DNA of 64,000 nt from Desulforamulus ruminis DSM 2154 (GCF_000215085.1 NC_015589.1:1550001-1614000); one strand, 5' to 3'. Positions 45,234-54,615 are shown, counted from the stretch's first letter. Notes: a model not told the origin generated them from the sequence alone. Numbers and translations are program-made.

Positions 45234-45387
45234 CAAAAAATTTGCAATTGCTGATTAGTTACATTATTATTAATATAGTTAACATTTATTATTCAATCTA
45301 ATGCTTGGAGTTGACCTGCTCCCCGAAAACTGGTCCAAAGGAAATGTTAGTCCTGATGTAGTATAACTAAGTCAGGAGGGGACAGTT

Positions 45388-45651
45388 ATGAGAAAACGTT
45401 TCACCGAAGAGCAGATCATTGGAATACTTAACTCCCATGAGAATGGGATGCCGGTAGCTGACATTCTTCGGCAACATGGCATTAGCGAACAAACCTTTTA
45501 TCGCTGGAAATCTAAATACGGCGGAATGGAAGCAAGTGATGCGAAGAAACTTAAGCAGTTGGAAGAGGAAAACCGCAGACTTAAGCTACTCGTAGGTGAA
45601 CTAACCCTCGACAACCAGGCTCTAAAGTGGGTTATTGAAAAAAACAAGTAA
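45388..45651 (+). CDS. IS3-family transposase OrfA
   Basis: An 87-residue protein with an N-terminal helix-turn-helix (FTEEQIIGILNSHENGMPVADILRQHG) and a leucine-zipper-like C-terminus (KLKQLEEENRRLKLLVGEL). It binds the element ends. It ends at 45651 just after the slippery A AAA AAC at 45639-45645, where ribosomes can shift by -1 into orfB. Confidence 0.92.
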   Translation: MRKRFTEEQIIGILNSHENGMPVADILRQHGISEQTFYRWKSKYGGMEASDAKKLKQLEEENRRLKLLVGELTLDNQALKWVIEKNK

Positions 45652-45701
45652 AGCCTGCTCGCAAGCGAAAGCTTGTTAAAGAACTCCAAGATACTTTTGG
45701 T

Positions 45702-46493
45702 ATGAGTGAACGCAGAGCGTGCAGGCTTGTTGGTATCGGACGCTCCAGTCATAGATATGTTCCTTCTACTTCAGAAGAGAACGAGGCATTGAAAACGAGA
45801 ATATCTGAACTTGCCTTTAAGTGGCGTCGCTTTGGATATAGACGAATCCATGCCTTACTTCAGCGTGAAGGACAGAAAGTTAACCACAAGAAAGTATATA
45901 GGCTATACCGGCTTGCTGGACTCGCTGTCCGTCGCCGCAAAAGAAAACGTGTTCTCTCTGGAAGGGGCCGCCCCCCCACAGTTACGCCTCAACCGAATGT
46001 AAGGTGGTCTATGGATTTTGTTAGTGACTCAACAGCAACTGGGCAGCGATTTAGAGTTTTTGTAGTGATTGATGAAGCAACTCGAGAGTGTCTGGCCAGC
46101 GAAGTGGATACTTCAATAACAGGACGGCGTGTGACAAGAGTACTAGATAGAATTGCTATTTACAGAGGTTATCCCAAAGAAATCCTCTCTGATAACGGAC
46201 CTGAATTTGCAGGACTGACCTTGAATCAATGGGCTTATGAACATAGGGTTATCCAACTGTTTATAGACCCCGGTAAACCAATGCAAAATAGCCATGTAGA
46301 AAGCTTTAATGGAAAACTCCGAGATGAATGCCTTAATGAACACTGGTTCAGAGGCGTAAGTGAGGCTCGTCGAATTATTGAAGAGTGGCGTCATGAATAC
46401 AATACAGTTCGTCCACATAGCGGACTGAGCAACAAAACACCAGTAGAATATGCTACAGATCTGGCTAAAAAAACCTGTGAACAAATTTCGTGA
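45702..46493 (+). CDS. IS3-family transposase OrfB (integrase core, made by -1 frameshift)
   Basis: A 263-residue frame from ATG 45702 with an rve integrase core. The catalytic residues are visible: Asp in WSMDF, Asp in LSDNGPEF, Glu in VESFNGKLRDECLN. The frame is open upstream to the orfA slippery site at 45639-45645, so the active product is an OrfAB fusion of about 368 residues; the internal ATG may give a smaller OrfB. No stops or breaks are seen. Confidence 0.92.
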   Translation: MSERRACRLVGIGRSSHRYVPSTSEENEALKTRISELAFKWRRFGYRRIHALLQREGQKVNHKKVYRLYRLAGLAVRRRKRKRVLSGRGRPPTVTPQPNVRWSMDFVSDSTATGQRFRVFVVIDEATRECLASEVDTSITGRRVTRVLDRIAIYRGYPKEILSDNGPEFAGLTLNQWAYEHRVIQLFIDPGKPMQNSHVESFNGKLRDECLNEHWFRGVSEARRIIEEWRHEYNTVRPHSGLSNKTPVEYATDLAKKTCEQIS

Positions 46494-46542
46494 CTAACAT
46501 CCCCTGTGGTACAAAACCTGGGGGCAGGTCAGAGTGCTTATC

Positions 46543-47298
46543 GTGGAATTTAAACCGATTAAAGCAAAAAAAATTTATGAAGAAATTGTAGAACAAATTA
46601 AGGATATGATTGCCGGAGGAGAGCTTAATCCCGGGGACAAGCTGATTCCTGAACGGGAATTGGCTGAAAGGCTTCAGGTAGGGCGTTCAGCCGTCCGGGA
46701 GGCCTATCGCTCTTTGGAGGCCATCGGGATTATTGAGATTAAACCCGGAGAAGGGACTTTTGTCCGTGAGATGGGCACCAAGTCCATGGCCGATATTATG
46801 TCCATGGCCATTTTAACCGGCAAGGATACGCTTTTTGAGCTCCTGGAACTGAGAAAGATTCTGGAGACCGAGGCCGCTTCTCTGGCTGCCTCGCGCAGAA
46901 CGGAAAACAATTTAAAAAATATTAAAATGTGGCTGGATCAAATGAAAAAAGATTTGGATTCCGGGAATTTGGGCGACGTATCGGACATGAAATTTCATTA
47001 TGCCCTGGCTGATGCTGCCCATAATTCTTTATTAATGAGGTTAATGAATTCCATTTCGGAAACCATGAAAAAAGAAATGATAAACGTTCGGAGAAAATTG
47101 TACATTACAAAGGGTACGCCGCAACGTTTATATGAGCAGCACCAAATTATTTATGAAGCCATTTTAAAGGGCAGTGTTTACGAAGCCAGGAACGCCATGT
47201 TTACCCACCTGGACTTTACAGAGAAAGAATTAATTCAAAATTTGAAAGCGGAAGGTATTTCTATAGAAGAGGTAAAACTTTCCACTGCAAAAATTTAA
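46543..47298 (+). CDS. FadR-subfamily GntR regulator (copy 2)
   Basis: About 251 residues and a close paralogue of copy 1: MEFKPIKAKKIYEEIVEQIKD versus MDFKPIKAKKIYEEIIEQIKV at the N-terminus, the same winged helix and FCD domain, and a longer C-terminal tail. GTG 46543 is chosen by alignment with copy 1. The IS element has cut the leader: the original GGAGTG ribosome site is now split between the two IS flanks, so expression may be reduced or driven by IS sequence. Confidence 0.85.
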   Translation: MEFKPIKAKKIYEEIVEQIKDMIAGGELNPGDKLIPERELAERLQVGRSAVREAYRSLEAIGIIEIKPGEGTFVREMGTKSMADIMSMAILTGKDTLFELLELRKILETEAASLAASRRTENNLKNIKMWLDQMKKDLDSGNLGDVSDMKFHYALADAAHNSLLMRLMNSISETMKKEMINVRRKLYITKGTPQRLYEQHQIIYEAILKGSVYEARNAMFTHLDFTEKELIQNLKAEGISIEEVKLSTAKI

Positions 47299-47311
47299 TA
47301 AAATGAATAAT

Positions 47312-47352
47312 AAGGCAAGAAACCTGGCTTTAGCCAGGTTTCTTGCCTTTTT
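47312..47352 (+). terminator. terminator after GntR copy 2
   Basis: A 17-bp perfect stem (47312-47328 with 47333-47349, loop TTTA) followed by a T-run. Confidence 0.9.
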
Positions 47353-47372
47353 CCCGCCGGGTATCCTATAAT
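47343..47372 (+). promoter_or_regulatory. promoter of selA-selB
   Basis: TTGCCT at 47343-47348 and TATAAT at 47367-47372 with an 18-bp spacer, 33 bp before the selA start. The -35 box lies in the terminator stem. Confidence 0.55.
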
Positions 47373-47404
47373 AGATGAGAAATACTGGTACGGGAGACTT
47401 TAAA

Positions 47405-48829
47405 ATGAATATGGATTTAGATCAATCGTTCCTCCGGGAACTGCCCAAAGTGGATCAATTGTTAAAACACAAGGAAATTGACAACTTAACTGCTACCATA
47501 CCTAGAAGGATTGTGGTGGAGGCTGTACGGACGGCTATCGATGAAATGCGCCAAATGATTTTAATGGGATCATATGCCGGGGATCCCGAACAAATCTTGC
47601 CCTGGGTGATCCGCCGTACCGTTGAAATAGCCCAATCTTCTACCCGATCCAACCTGCGTCGGGTGATTAACGCCACCGGAGTTGTTTTACACACCAATCT
47701 GGGACGCGCCCGGCTGGCTCAATCGGCTAAAAAGGCGGTAGAAACGGTGGCGGATGCCTGCTGTAATTTAGAAATGAATCTCAACACCGGAAAACGGGGG
47801 TCCAGGTATGAGCCTGTGGAAAACTTATTAACCCGTTTAACCGGAGCGGAAGCGGCCCTGGTGGTGAATAACAATGCGGCGGCGGTATTACTGGCCCTGG
47901 GAACCATGGCCAAAGGAAAGGAAGTCATTGTATCCAGAGGACAGTTGGTTGAGATTGGCGGTTCCTTTCGGATTCCCGAGGTGATGGAGCAAAGCGGGGC
48001 GGTTCTGGTGGAAGTAGGGGCGACCAATAAAACCCATCCCCGGGACTATCAGTCAAAAATTTCCGATAATACGGCTTTACTGCTGCATGTACATACCAGT
48101 AATTACCGCATTGTGGGTTTTACCAAAGAAACCACGGTGGCAGAATTGGTTCAAATGGGCAGGGAGGCAGGCTTACCGGTCATGTCGGATCTGGGAAGCG
48201 GATTTTTAGTGGACCTGGCCCGGTATGGTTTGCCCAAAGAGCCCAGTGTCCAGGAAACCGTTGCCGCCGGGGCCGATATTGTGACCTTTTCGGGGGATAA
48301 GCTTTTAGGAGGGCCCCAGGCCGGAATTATCGTGGGTAAACGGGATTATATTAATCAAATGAAAAAAAATCCTTTGACCCGGGCCGTGCGCATTGACAAA
48401 TTTACCGTGGCTGCCCTGGAAGCCACTTTAAGGGAATATATGGACGAAGAAAAGGTTTTACACCGTATTCCAACTCTGAGCATGCTGACCCAGCCGGTGA
48501 AGGATATTTTAAACAGAGCACAAGAATTAAAACAAGAATTAACACCTCTGTTGGATTCTCTGACAACCGTTGAAATTATTCCGGGTTTTTCCCAGGTAGG
48601 CGGTGGTTCCATGCCCACGGCGGAACTGCCCACCTATTTGCTGGCGCTGACGCACCGGCAATTGCCCGCCCAGGAATTGGCCACCCGGTTAAGAATGGGG
48701 GAGTTGGCCGTAGTAGCCCGGGTGCAGGAGGAAAAGCTTCAGTTGGATCTCCGTACGGTTCAAGCCAATGAAATAGGCCTGTTGGCTCAAATGATCATCC
48801 GGGCTGTGAGGGAGGAGTGCGGTTCATGA
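47405..48829 (+). CDS. selA: L-seryl-tRNA(Sec) selenium transferase
   Basis: About 474 residues, PLP enzyme of the SelA family: VINATGVVLHTNLGRARL, then the PLP lysine in FSGDKLLGGPQAGIIVG. It converts Ser-tRNA(Sec) to Sec-tRNA(Sec) with selenophosphate. ATG 47405 has GGGAGA upstream; ATG 47375 is in frame with no site. It overlaps selB by 4 bp. Its presence shows the organism can decode UGA as selenocysteine. Confidence 0.96.
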   Translation: MNMDLDQSFLRELPKVDQLLKHKEIDNLTATIPRRIVVEAVRTAIDEMRQMILMGSYAGDPEQILPWVIRRTVEIAQSSTRSNLRRVINATGVVLHTNLGRARLAQSAKKAVETVADACCNLEMNLNTGKRGSRYEPVENLLTRLTGAEAALVVNNNAAAVLLALGTMAKGKEVIVSRGQLVEIGGSFRIPEVMEQSGAVLVEVGATNKTHPRDYQSKISDNTALLLHVHTSNYRIVGFTKETTVAELVQMGREAGLPVMSDLGSGFLVDLARYGLPKEPSVQETVAAGADIVTFSGDKLLGGPQAGIIVGKRDYINQMKKNPLTRAVRIDKFTVAALEATLREYMDEEKVLHRIPTLSMLTQPVKDILNRAQELKQELTPLLDSLTTVEIIPGFSQVGGGSMPTAELPTYLLALTHRQLPAQELATRLRMGELAVVARVQEEKLQLDLRTVQANEIGLLAQMIIRAVREECGS

Positions 48830-50736
48830 AACATATTATTATTGGTACCGCCGGGCACGTGGATCATGGTAAAACCCTGCTCATTCACTCGCTGACCGGT
48901 GTTGATACAGACCGCTTAAAGGAGGAAAAGGAGCGGGGCATTTCCATTGAACTGGGTTTTGCCCAGTTGAGCCTGCCCAGTGGTAAAAAGGCCGGCATTG
49001 TTGATGTACCGGGGCATGAGCGTTTTATCAAAAATATGCTGGCCGGTGTGGGTGGTATTGATCTGGTTCTGCTGGTTATTGCAGCCGATGAGGGCGTTAT
49101 GCCCCAGACCAGGGAGCATGTGGATATCCTACAATTGCTGCAGGTTAAAAAAGGGATCGTGGTATTAACCAAATCAGATTTAGTTGATGAAGAATGGCGA
49201 GGCTTGGTTACCGAGGAAGTGAAAGAGTTTCTCCAGCCCACGGTGCTTAAGGACGCTCCCGTTGTTTCCGTTTCAGCGATTACTAGGGAGGGAATCCCCC
49301 AATTACTGCAGTTAATCGACCGAGTTGTAGAGGATACGGAAGAAAGAATCAGCACAGGCAAGCTTCGGTTACCCATTGACCGGGTATTTTCCGTTACGGG
49401 TTTTGGCACCGTGGTTACCGGGACACTGCTATCCGGAAGAATCTGTCTGGGAGATACGGTTGAAGTGATGCCCCAGAGGCTGTTAACCCGGGTGCGATCT
49501 CTACAGGTCCACGGTAAAAAGGTAGAACAGGCCCGGGCGGGGCAGCGTACGGCGGTCAATTTAACCGGCCTGGAAGTGGACGAAGTAAAACGGGGCAGTG
49601 TCTTGGCCGCGCCCAATACCTTAACGCCGTCTTATCGTATGGATCTACGGCTGTTGCTGTTAAAAAGCGCCCAAAAGCCCTTAAAAGACAGAGCCAGAAT
49701 CCGGTTGTACCTGGGTACCGATGAAATACTGGGCAGGGTAAAACTTTTGGATAGAAAAGAGCTTGAACCCGGCGCGGAGACCTATGTTCAACTGGAACTG
49801 GAGGAGCAGGTGGTCGCCGGCAAGGGAGACCGGTTTGTTATCCGATCCTATTCGCCCATGAGAACCATCGGCGGAGGTACGGTGGTGGATGCCAATGCGC
49901 CGAAACATAAAGGTTTTAAACCGGAAATCATAGAACAATTGGCCACCCTGGAAATGGGAACTCCCGAAGAATTAATAGACCAGTTTCTTACAGAAAAACA
50001 GGGGTTGTATTCTGTTGAGGAAGTGGCGGCGGGTAGCGGATTGACCCCGAGGGAAGTAGAACCGGAACTGGTTAAGCTGGCTAAAGAGGACCGGGTAAAA
50101 ATCATTGCTACGGAAAAGCATCCCTTGCTGGTTTCCTTCCCGGTTTACCGGAGATGGAGTCTGGACATAAAAAATATGGCTGAGGCCTATCATAAAAAAT
50201 TTCCCTTAAGGGAAGGGTATCCTAAGGAAGAATTGAGATCAAGAAAGTTTTCATTTATCAACAATAAATACTTCCAATTTCTTTTACAAGGCTTGGAAAT
50301 GGACGGATGGATCCGCCTGTATGAGAAAAGCGTGGCCAGTTCAGACTTTACCGGACAGGCATCGCCGGAGGATCAAAAAAAGCTGACAGCCATCGTGGAT
50401 GATCTTAAAAAAGGCGGGTTTCAACCGGCTTCCTGGGCCCTGGTGGCCAAAACCCATGGCTTACAGGAGGGGGATGCCCAGGAGTACCTGCATTATTTGG
50501 TCCGGCAGAGACAAGTGATAAAAATCGCCGAAGATGTCTATTTCCCGGCGGCAATCTATGAAAAGGCCAGGGAGTTGATTATTGATTTCCTTAGAAGAAA
50601 TAAAGAAATCTCTGTGGGCCAGACCCGGGATTTACTGCAGACCTCCCGGAAATATGCGCTGCCCCTGCTGGATTCCTTTGACCGGGAAAGGGTGACCCGG
50701 CGGGTGGGCGATAACCGGGTCTTAATTCAGGGGTAA
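48826..50736 (+). CDS. selB: selenocysteine-specific elongation factor
   Basis: About 636 residues: EF-Tu-like GTPase domain ([11 protein letters not shown] at the N-terminus, DVPGHE, TKSD), beta-barrel domains (about residues 170-340), and C-terminal winged helices that bind the SECIS hairpin (about 370-636). It brings Sec-tRNA to UGA codons with a downstream hairpin. GGAGGAG lies before ATG 48826. No tRNA(Sec) gene was found directly beside it. Confidence 0.96.
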   Translation: MKHIIIGTAGHVDHGKTLLIHSLTGVDTDRLKEEKERGISIELGFAQLSLPSGKKAGIVDVPGHERFIKNMLAGVGGIDLVLLVIAADEGVMPQTREHVDILQLLQVKKGIVVLTKSDLVDEEWRGLVTEEVKEFLQPTVLKDAPVVSVSAITREGIPQLLQLIDRVVEDTEERISTGKLRLPIDRVFSVTGFGTVVTGTLLSGRICLGDTVEVMPQRLLTRVRSLQVHGKKVEQARAGQRTAVNLTGLEVDEVKRGSVLAAPNTLTPSYRMDLRLLLLKSAQKPLKDRARIRLYLGTDEILGRVKLLDRKELEPGAETYVQLELEEQVVAGKGDRFVIRSYSPMRTIGGGTVVDANAPKHKGFKPEIIEQLATLEMGTPEELIDQFLTEKQGLYSVEEVAAGSGLTPREVEPELVKLAKEDRVKIIATEKHPLLVSFPVYRRWSLDIKNMAEAYHKKFPLREGYPKEELRSRKFSFINNKYFQFLLQGLEMDGWIRLYEKSVASSDFTGQASPEDQKKLTAIVDDLKKGGFQPASWALVAKTHGLQEGDAQEYLHYLVRQRQVIKIAEDVYFPAAIYEKARELIIDFLRRNKEISVGQTRDLLQTSRKYALPLLDSFDRERVTRRVGDNRVLIQG

Positions 50737-50771
50737 CGATCAATTTTTACCCTATTCTGGAGTAGGAAGGG

Positions 50772-51167
50772 ATGATCCCTTTGATTAAAAATCAAGTTTT
50801 CTATTGCGGTGAAGGCCGTCACCGGGTTTGCCTGACGGTTCACTTTACGGGAAATGGTCTGGTGTGTCAATTGTACGGGGGAGACAACCCTCACGTGGGG
50901 GCGGTGGTTTTAACCGTTCCTCGCCCCAGTTTGCAAGATCCGGAGAGGGTAAGCTGTAATTCCAGTGTATTGCCCCTGTTGGGCCATAAGGAAGATGAAC
51001 TGGCTAAGCCCCTGGCAGAGGGCGTTGCTGTTCATTTCCATCAACCGGTGGTGTTGGTGGCCGGAATCCATGTGGATTATGCTTCGGAAGAAGATATTTA
51101 CCAACTTGTGGCAAATTGCCAGGAGGTTTTCGGACAACTGCTTCGGCGCTGTCCTGAAGAAATTTAA
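50772..51167 (+). CDS. LpdD-like protein
   Basis: A 131-residue protein whose central motif GDNPHVGAVVLTVPRPSLQDP resembles LpdD, a small protein linked with prenyl-FMN-dependent (UbiD-type) decarboxylases. Length agrees. A UbiD-family gene (mqnL) lies about 18 kb away but not in the same operon. Ribosome site AGGAAGGG before ATG 50772. The family call is from memory of the motif, so moderate confidence. Confidence 0.65.
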   Translation: MIPLIKNQVFYCGEGRHRVCLTVHFTGNGLVCQLYGGDNPHVGAVVLTVPRPSLQDPERVSCNSSVLPLLGHKEDELAKPLAEGVAVHFHQPVVLVAGIHVDYASEEDIYQLVANCQEVFGQLLRRCPEEI

Positions 51168-51220
51168 ATAATGAATCACCTTGATTCGGGGAAAATTATC
51201 TTTGGGACGAGGTGATTCTT

Positions 51221-51499
51221 TTGGAGAAATTATGTATCCTGTGCAACCGTTTATATAAATTGGAGATTAATTGTCCTGCCTGTGGCCGGAGTTTGCAAGA
51301 CCTGGGAGTGGTTCAGGATTTTTATGATCCTTACAGCCCTTATGAAGACCAGAGGATTTATCAGGATGGTTATAGAGGCTATACGGAGGATTGCTGCGTC
51401 CATATGCTTTATTGCAGCGACTGTGGCTGGCAGGAATTTCGTCCCATAAAAAGATTATTAGAAAGCTTACTGTTAGCTCCTGATCACCTCCAGCCATGA
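51221..51499 (+). CDS. small protein with three CxxC zinc-ribbon pairs
   Basis: About 92 residues. CILC (early), CPAC (about residue 18), and CSDC (about 66) pairs suggest zinc or Fe-S binding, with an acidic Tyr-rich middle (DPYSPYEDQRIY). TTG 51221 is chosen because GAGGTGA lies 5 bp upstream; GTG 51212 is the alternative. No family recognised. Confidence 0.6.
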   Translation: MEKLCILCNRLYKLEINCPACGRSLQDLGVVQDFYDPYSPYEDQRIYQDGYRGYTEDCCVHMLYCSDCGWQEFRPIKRLLESLLLAPDHLQP

Positions 51500-51569
51500 A
51501 CAAAGTTAACAAATATTACTTTCATAGAGATGGACGCTCACCGTCATAATAAAAATGGAGGTGAGCAGG

Positions 51570-51779
51570 ATGCGGCACAATATGAATTCCACCGAACGCT
51601 GGCTCAGTGTGGTTGGCGGCTTAGCCTTTACGGGACTGGGCCGTTCGGGAAGATTAAAAAACTCGCTCATGGGTAAAGGCATGGCCCTGCTGGGCTTGAA
51701 AACGGCCGTTACGGGTGTGCTTGGTTACGACCCGATCATGGATTGGATGGATCAAGATGAAGAAGAGGACTTTTTTTAA
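51570..51779 (+). CDS. small membrane protein of DUF2892-like type
   Basis: A 69-residue protein with NMNSTERWLSVVGGLAF at the N-terminus, two hydrophobic helices and an acidic tail (DQDEEEDFF). The MNxxERxxxxxxG opening recalls DUF2892/YgaP-type membrane proteins. Ribosome site GGAGGTGAG. A hairpin terminator follows. Confidence 0.65.
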   Translation: MRHNMNSTERWLSVVGGLAFTGLGRSGRLKNSLMGKGMALLGLKTAVTGVLGYDPIMDWMDQDEEEDFF

Positions 51780-51784
51780 ATGAA

Positions 51785-51812
51785 ACCCGGCTCTGCCGGG
51801 TATTATTTTCAT
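51785..51812 (+). terminator. terminator after small membrane protein
   Basis: ACCCGGC (51785-51791) pairs with GCCGGGT (51795-51801), followed by ATTATTTT. Confidence 0.75.
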
Positions 51813-51892
51813 CCGGCTAAAATTTATATTTAGAAAATAAGGACATGGTTCCTTGGGGAAAATCCTTTATGACGGCCCGAGGAGGGAGTTTG

Positions 51893-52675
51893 TTGGAGTT
51901 CGACCGGAGAAATGAAAAAGGCCCTTTTGATATTATCGGAGATATCCATGGATGTTTAGAAGAGTTTAAAGAATTGCTTGGTAAACTGGGTTATGTTCAG
52001 GATAAAGGGACCTTCCGTCACCCGCTGGGACGCAAAGTCATTTTTTTGGGCGATCTGGGAGACCGGGGGCCCCATTGTCTGAAATCTATCGAACTGGCCA
52101 TGCAGATGGTTCGCCAGGGAAGGGCCCTTTATGTGCCGGGCAATCACTGCAATAAATTAAACAAATACTTACAAGGAAGGAATGTGCAGATTACCCATGG
52201 TCTGGAAAAGACTGTGGGGGAATGGAAGGATCTGCCCCTGGCCCAAAGGAATCGTTTTGCCAAGGAATTTCAAACCTTCTTTAACGCCGCTTCCCCTTAT
52301 TTAATTCTGGATGAAGGCAGGCTGGTGGTGACCCATGCGGGCATTCAGTCGGAAATGATCGGCTCTCTGAATAAAAGAATCCGGGATTTTTGTTTTTATG
52401 GGGACCCAACCGGCGAGGTAACACCGGAGGGCTTGCCGGTCCGGCGGGATTGGGCCAAAAAGTATTGCGGCAAAGCGCTGGTGGTTTATGGGCATACACC
52501 GGTGGAAAAACCGGAGTTCCGGAATCATACCATTGATATTGATACCGGATGTGTAACCGGAGGACAATTAACGGCTTTGCGTTATCCCGAAAGAAAACTG
52601 GTGCAGGTGCAGGCGAAAGAAGTCTATTACATCCGGCCGGAGATGAAAGAGAAAACCCCTTCTCTGTCCCTTTAA
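51893..52675 (+). CDS. PrpE-like metallophosphoesterase
   Basis: About 260 residues with the calcineurin-like metal sites in order: GDIHG near residue 17, GDLGDRGP near 53, GNHC near 81, and GHTPVEKPEF near 200. PrpE-type enzymes are Ser/Thr phosphatases or cleave diadenosine tetraphosphate. TTG 51893 follows GGAGGG; the open frame begins at 51845. Its end overlaps the convergent zinc-ribbon gene by a few bases. Confidence 0.87.
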   Translation: MEFDRRNEKGPFDIIGDIHGCLEEFKELLGKLGYVQDKGTFRHPLGRKVIFLGDLGDRGPHCLKSIELAMQMVRQGRALYVPGNHCNKLNKYLQGRNVQITHGLEKTVGEWKDLPLAQRNRFAKEFQTFFNAASPYLILDEGRLVVTHAGIQSEMIGSLNKRIRDFCFYGDPTGEVTPEGLPVRRDWAKKYCGKALVVYGHTPVEKPEFRNHTIDIDTGCVTGGQLTALRYPERKLVQVQAKEVYYIRPEMKEKTPSLSL

Positions 52676-52851
52676 TTCATTTGTTCGGATAAATCGGCAT
52701 CACACAAGGGACAGAATTTTAATATTCCGGTAGTGGCAAATTCCTGTCCGCAGCGCTGGCACTTAAAAAAGTAAATCATGGTGATCCCGCAGTTGGGGCA
52801 GGTATCCAGATCATCGTCCATTTCCACTTGACAATAAGGGCATACCGGCAT
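52672..52851 (-). CDS. 59-residue double zinc-ribbon protein
   Basis: A short minus-strand gene: GGAGG lies 7 bp before ATG at 52851, and translation gives MPVCPYCQVEMDDD, then CPNCG, CQRCG and CPLC pairs. Eight cysteines in four CxxC pairs indicate two zinc ribbons. No stop interrupts it. It is below typical length cut-offs and easy to miss. Function unknown; its stop overlaps the phosphoesterase stop. Confidence 0.8.
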   Translation of the reverse strand: MPVCPYCQVEMDDDLDTCPNCGITMIYFFKCQRCGQEFATTGILKFCPLCDADLSEQMN

Positions 52852-52900
52852 GATAAGACCTCCATAACAGTTTGTTACTCTATACTATTCAGAAACAAGA

Positions 52901-52927
52901 AAAATCCGGGACAGATCCCGGATTTTA
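52901..52927 (-). terminator. terminator of the cold shock gene
   Basis: AAAATCCGGGA pairs with TCCCGGATTTT across 52901-52926; on the minus strand it lies just after the cold shock stop. Confidence 0.8.
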
Positions 52928-52937
52928 TTTTTACTTT

Positions 52938-53135
52938 TTATATTTTTGTTACATTAGCCGCTTGCGGGCCCCGGCTCCCCTCTACAATCTCAAATTCCAC
53001 CGGTTGCCCTTCCTCTAAAGTGCGGTAACCGTCCGTTTGAATGGCAGAGTAGTGAACAAAGACATCCGAGCCGGACTCGGACTCAATGAAGCCATACCCC
53101 TTATTGGCATTAAACCATTTAACTTTACCTTGCAA
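52938..53135 (-). CDS. cold shock protein (CspA family)
   Basis: A 65-residue OB-fold RNA chaperone with RNP1 KGYGFIE and RNP2 VFVHYS. TTG start with GGGAGGAAA upstream on the minus strand. The 53136-53499 region ahead of it has its leader and, for the other strand, the leader of the nucleoside transporter. No recognisable riboswitch is seen there. Confidence 0.95.
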   Translation of the reverse strand: MQGKVKWFNANKGYGFIESESGSDVFVHYSAIQTDGYRTLEEGQPVEFEIVEGSRGPQAANVTKI

Positions 53136-53499
53136 ATTCGTTTCCTCCCTGAAATTGATAAAACTTTCATCTTAGATTATTGGCAATTTGTACCTAAAGT
53201 ATTCCTATTTTTCAATATTTTTTTCTAAGGGATTTATTTTTGTGTTGAGGACCGGAACAACCAGTGAAATGATCTGGAGAATGGGAAAGGAAGACGGCCC
53301 GAAAGATGTCAGAAAACTAGGCATTTCATATTGTTAAGAGGTTTTAATTTTTTGTCGGATAAGGCAGGATTTTCTTACAAAATATTGAATACCAGCATAG
53401 TTAAGCATTGGTAATTTTATTGAGGGAGGGGTGGCGGTCGGGAGGTCGGATTCCATGGTATGGTTTAGATCGGCAAGGGATTTATGAGGAGGGTAAAAA

Positions 53500-54615
53500 G
53501 TGAAACCGAGTTTGAGAGGAATTTTATCCATTCTACTTGTACTAGCCTTAGCGGTGGCGCTGGTAGGCTGCGGCGGCGAAAAGCCGGCGGAAGATGCCAA
53601 TAAAGAAACACCCGCTGATAAATTGAAAGTGGCCTTTATTTATGTTGGACCGGTTGGTGACGGCGGCTATAGTTATGCCCATGATCTGGGCCGCCAGTAC
53701 CTGCAAAAGGAAATTCCCGATGTGGAAACAACTTTTATTGAATCCGTTCCCGAGGGTGCGGATGCTGAGCGTGTATTATCCGAACTGGCTGAAAAAGGCA
53801 ATAAAGTAATTTTTGCAACCAGTTTTGGTTACATGGATCCGGTGATTAAGGTGGCCCAAAAGTATCCCGACGTTACTTTCTTACACTGTTCCGGATACAA
53901 GACCGCTGACAATGTGGGCACTTATTTTGGCCGTATGTATCAGGCGCGCTACCTTTCCGGTGTTGTAGCCGGTAAAGCAACCCAAAGCAACACCATCGGT
54001 TATGTAGCCGCATTCCCCATTCCTGAAGTGATCCGCGGCATTAACGCCTTTACTCTGGGCGTTCAGTCCGTAAACCCCAATGCCAAGGTGAAAGTTGTAT
54101 GGACCAATACCTGGTACGATCCCGCTGCTGAAAAGGAAGCCGGCAAGAGCTTGCTCCAGGCCGGGGCTGACGTAATTGCCCAGCACCAGGATACCGCAGG
54201 TCCTCAGCAGGCTGCTGAAGAGGCAGGAAAGTTTGGCATTGGCTACAACAGCGACATGTCCAAAATGGCCCCCAAGGCGGTTATGACTTCTGCCGTATGG
54301 AATTGGGGTCCCTATTATGTAAATACCATTAAAGCCATTCAGGCAGGAACCTGGAAGAGCGAACAATACTGGGGCCCCATGTCCGACAATGTTGTGGACC
54401 TGGCACCCTTTGGGCCCATGGTTTCCGAAGAAAGCAAGCAATTGGTAGAGGCGAAGAAGCAGGAAATCATATCCGGCAAATGGGATGTCTTTACCGGACC
54501 CATTAAGGATCAGAGTGGTCAGGTGAAGGTTGCTGAAGGGCAAAAGATGTCCGACGCAGAGATGCTTTCTTTTGACTGGTTTGTTCAAGGGGTAGACGGA
54601 ACCATTCCTAAATAA
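53500..54615 (+). CDS. BMP-family substrate-binding lipoprotein (nucleoside ABC importer)
   Basis: A 371-residue lipoprotein: signal peptide, lipobox LVGC near residues 20-23, and a periplasmic-binding fold starting LKVAFIYVGPVGDGGYSYAHDLG. BMP/Med lipoproteins bind purine nucleosides. GTG 53500 has GAGGAGGG upstream. The ATPase, two permeases and xpt follow in order, which supports purine uptake and salvage. Confidence 0.92.
   Translation: MKPSLRGILSILLVLALAVALVGCGGEKPAEDANKETPADKLKVAFIYVGPVGDGGYSYAHDLGRQYLQKEIPDVETTFIESVPEGADAERVLSELAEKGNKVIFATSFGYMDPVIKVAQKYPDVTFLHCSGYKTADNVGTYFGRMYQARYLSGVVAGKATQSNTIGYVAAFPIPEVIRGINAFTLGVQSVNPNAKVKVVWTNTWYDPAAEKEAGKSLLQAGADVIAQHQDTAGPQQAAEEAGKFGIGYNSDMSKMAPKAVMTSAVWNWGPYYVNTIKAIQAGTWKSEQYWGPMSDNVVDLAPFGPMVSEESKQLVEAKKQEIISGKWDVFTGPIKDQSGQVKVAEGQKMSDAEMLSFDWFVQGVDGTIPK

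Larger units (their letters stand above)
45312..46531 (+). mobile_element. complete IS3-family insertion sequence (IS407-like group)
   Basis: A 1220-bp element. Terminal inverted repeats begin TGACCTGC at the left end, and the right end reads GGCAGGTCA; the imperfect match extends to GATGTTAGTC/AATGTTAGTC about 40 bp in. Both ends are flanked by GAGT (45308-45311 and 46532-46535), a 4-bp target duplication. It carries orfA and orfB with a frameshift site. Removing the element and one GAGT restores GGAGTGCTTATCGTG, the ribosome site and start of the downstream GntR gene. Confidence 0.93.

Noticed and set aside
50737-50771. tRNA(Sec) gene beside selB
   Set aside because: The gap is only 35 bp with no cloverleaf; no tRNA-like T-loop sequence was noticed elsewhere in the window. 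selC must lie outside.
53136-53499. Purine or guanine riboswitch before the nucleoside importer
   Set aside because: The conserved core bases of purine riboswitches are absent, and no other known aptamer is recognisable.
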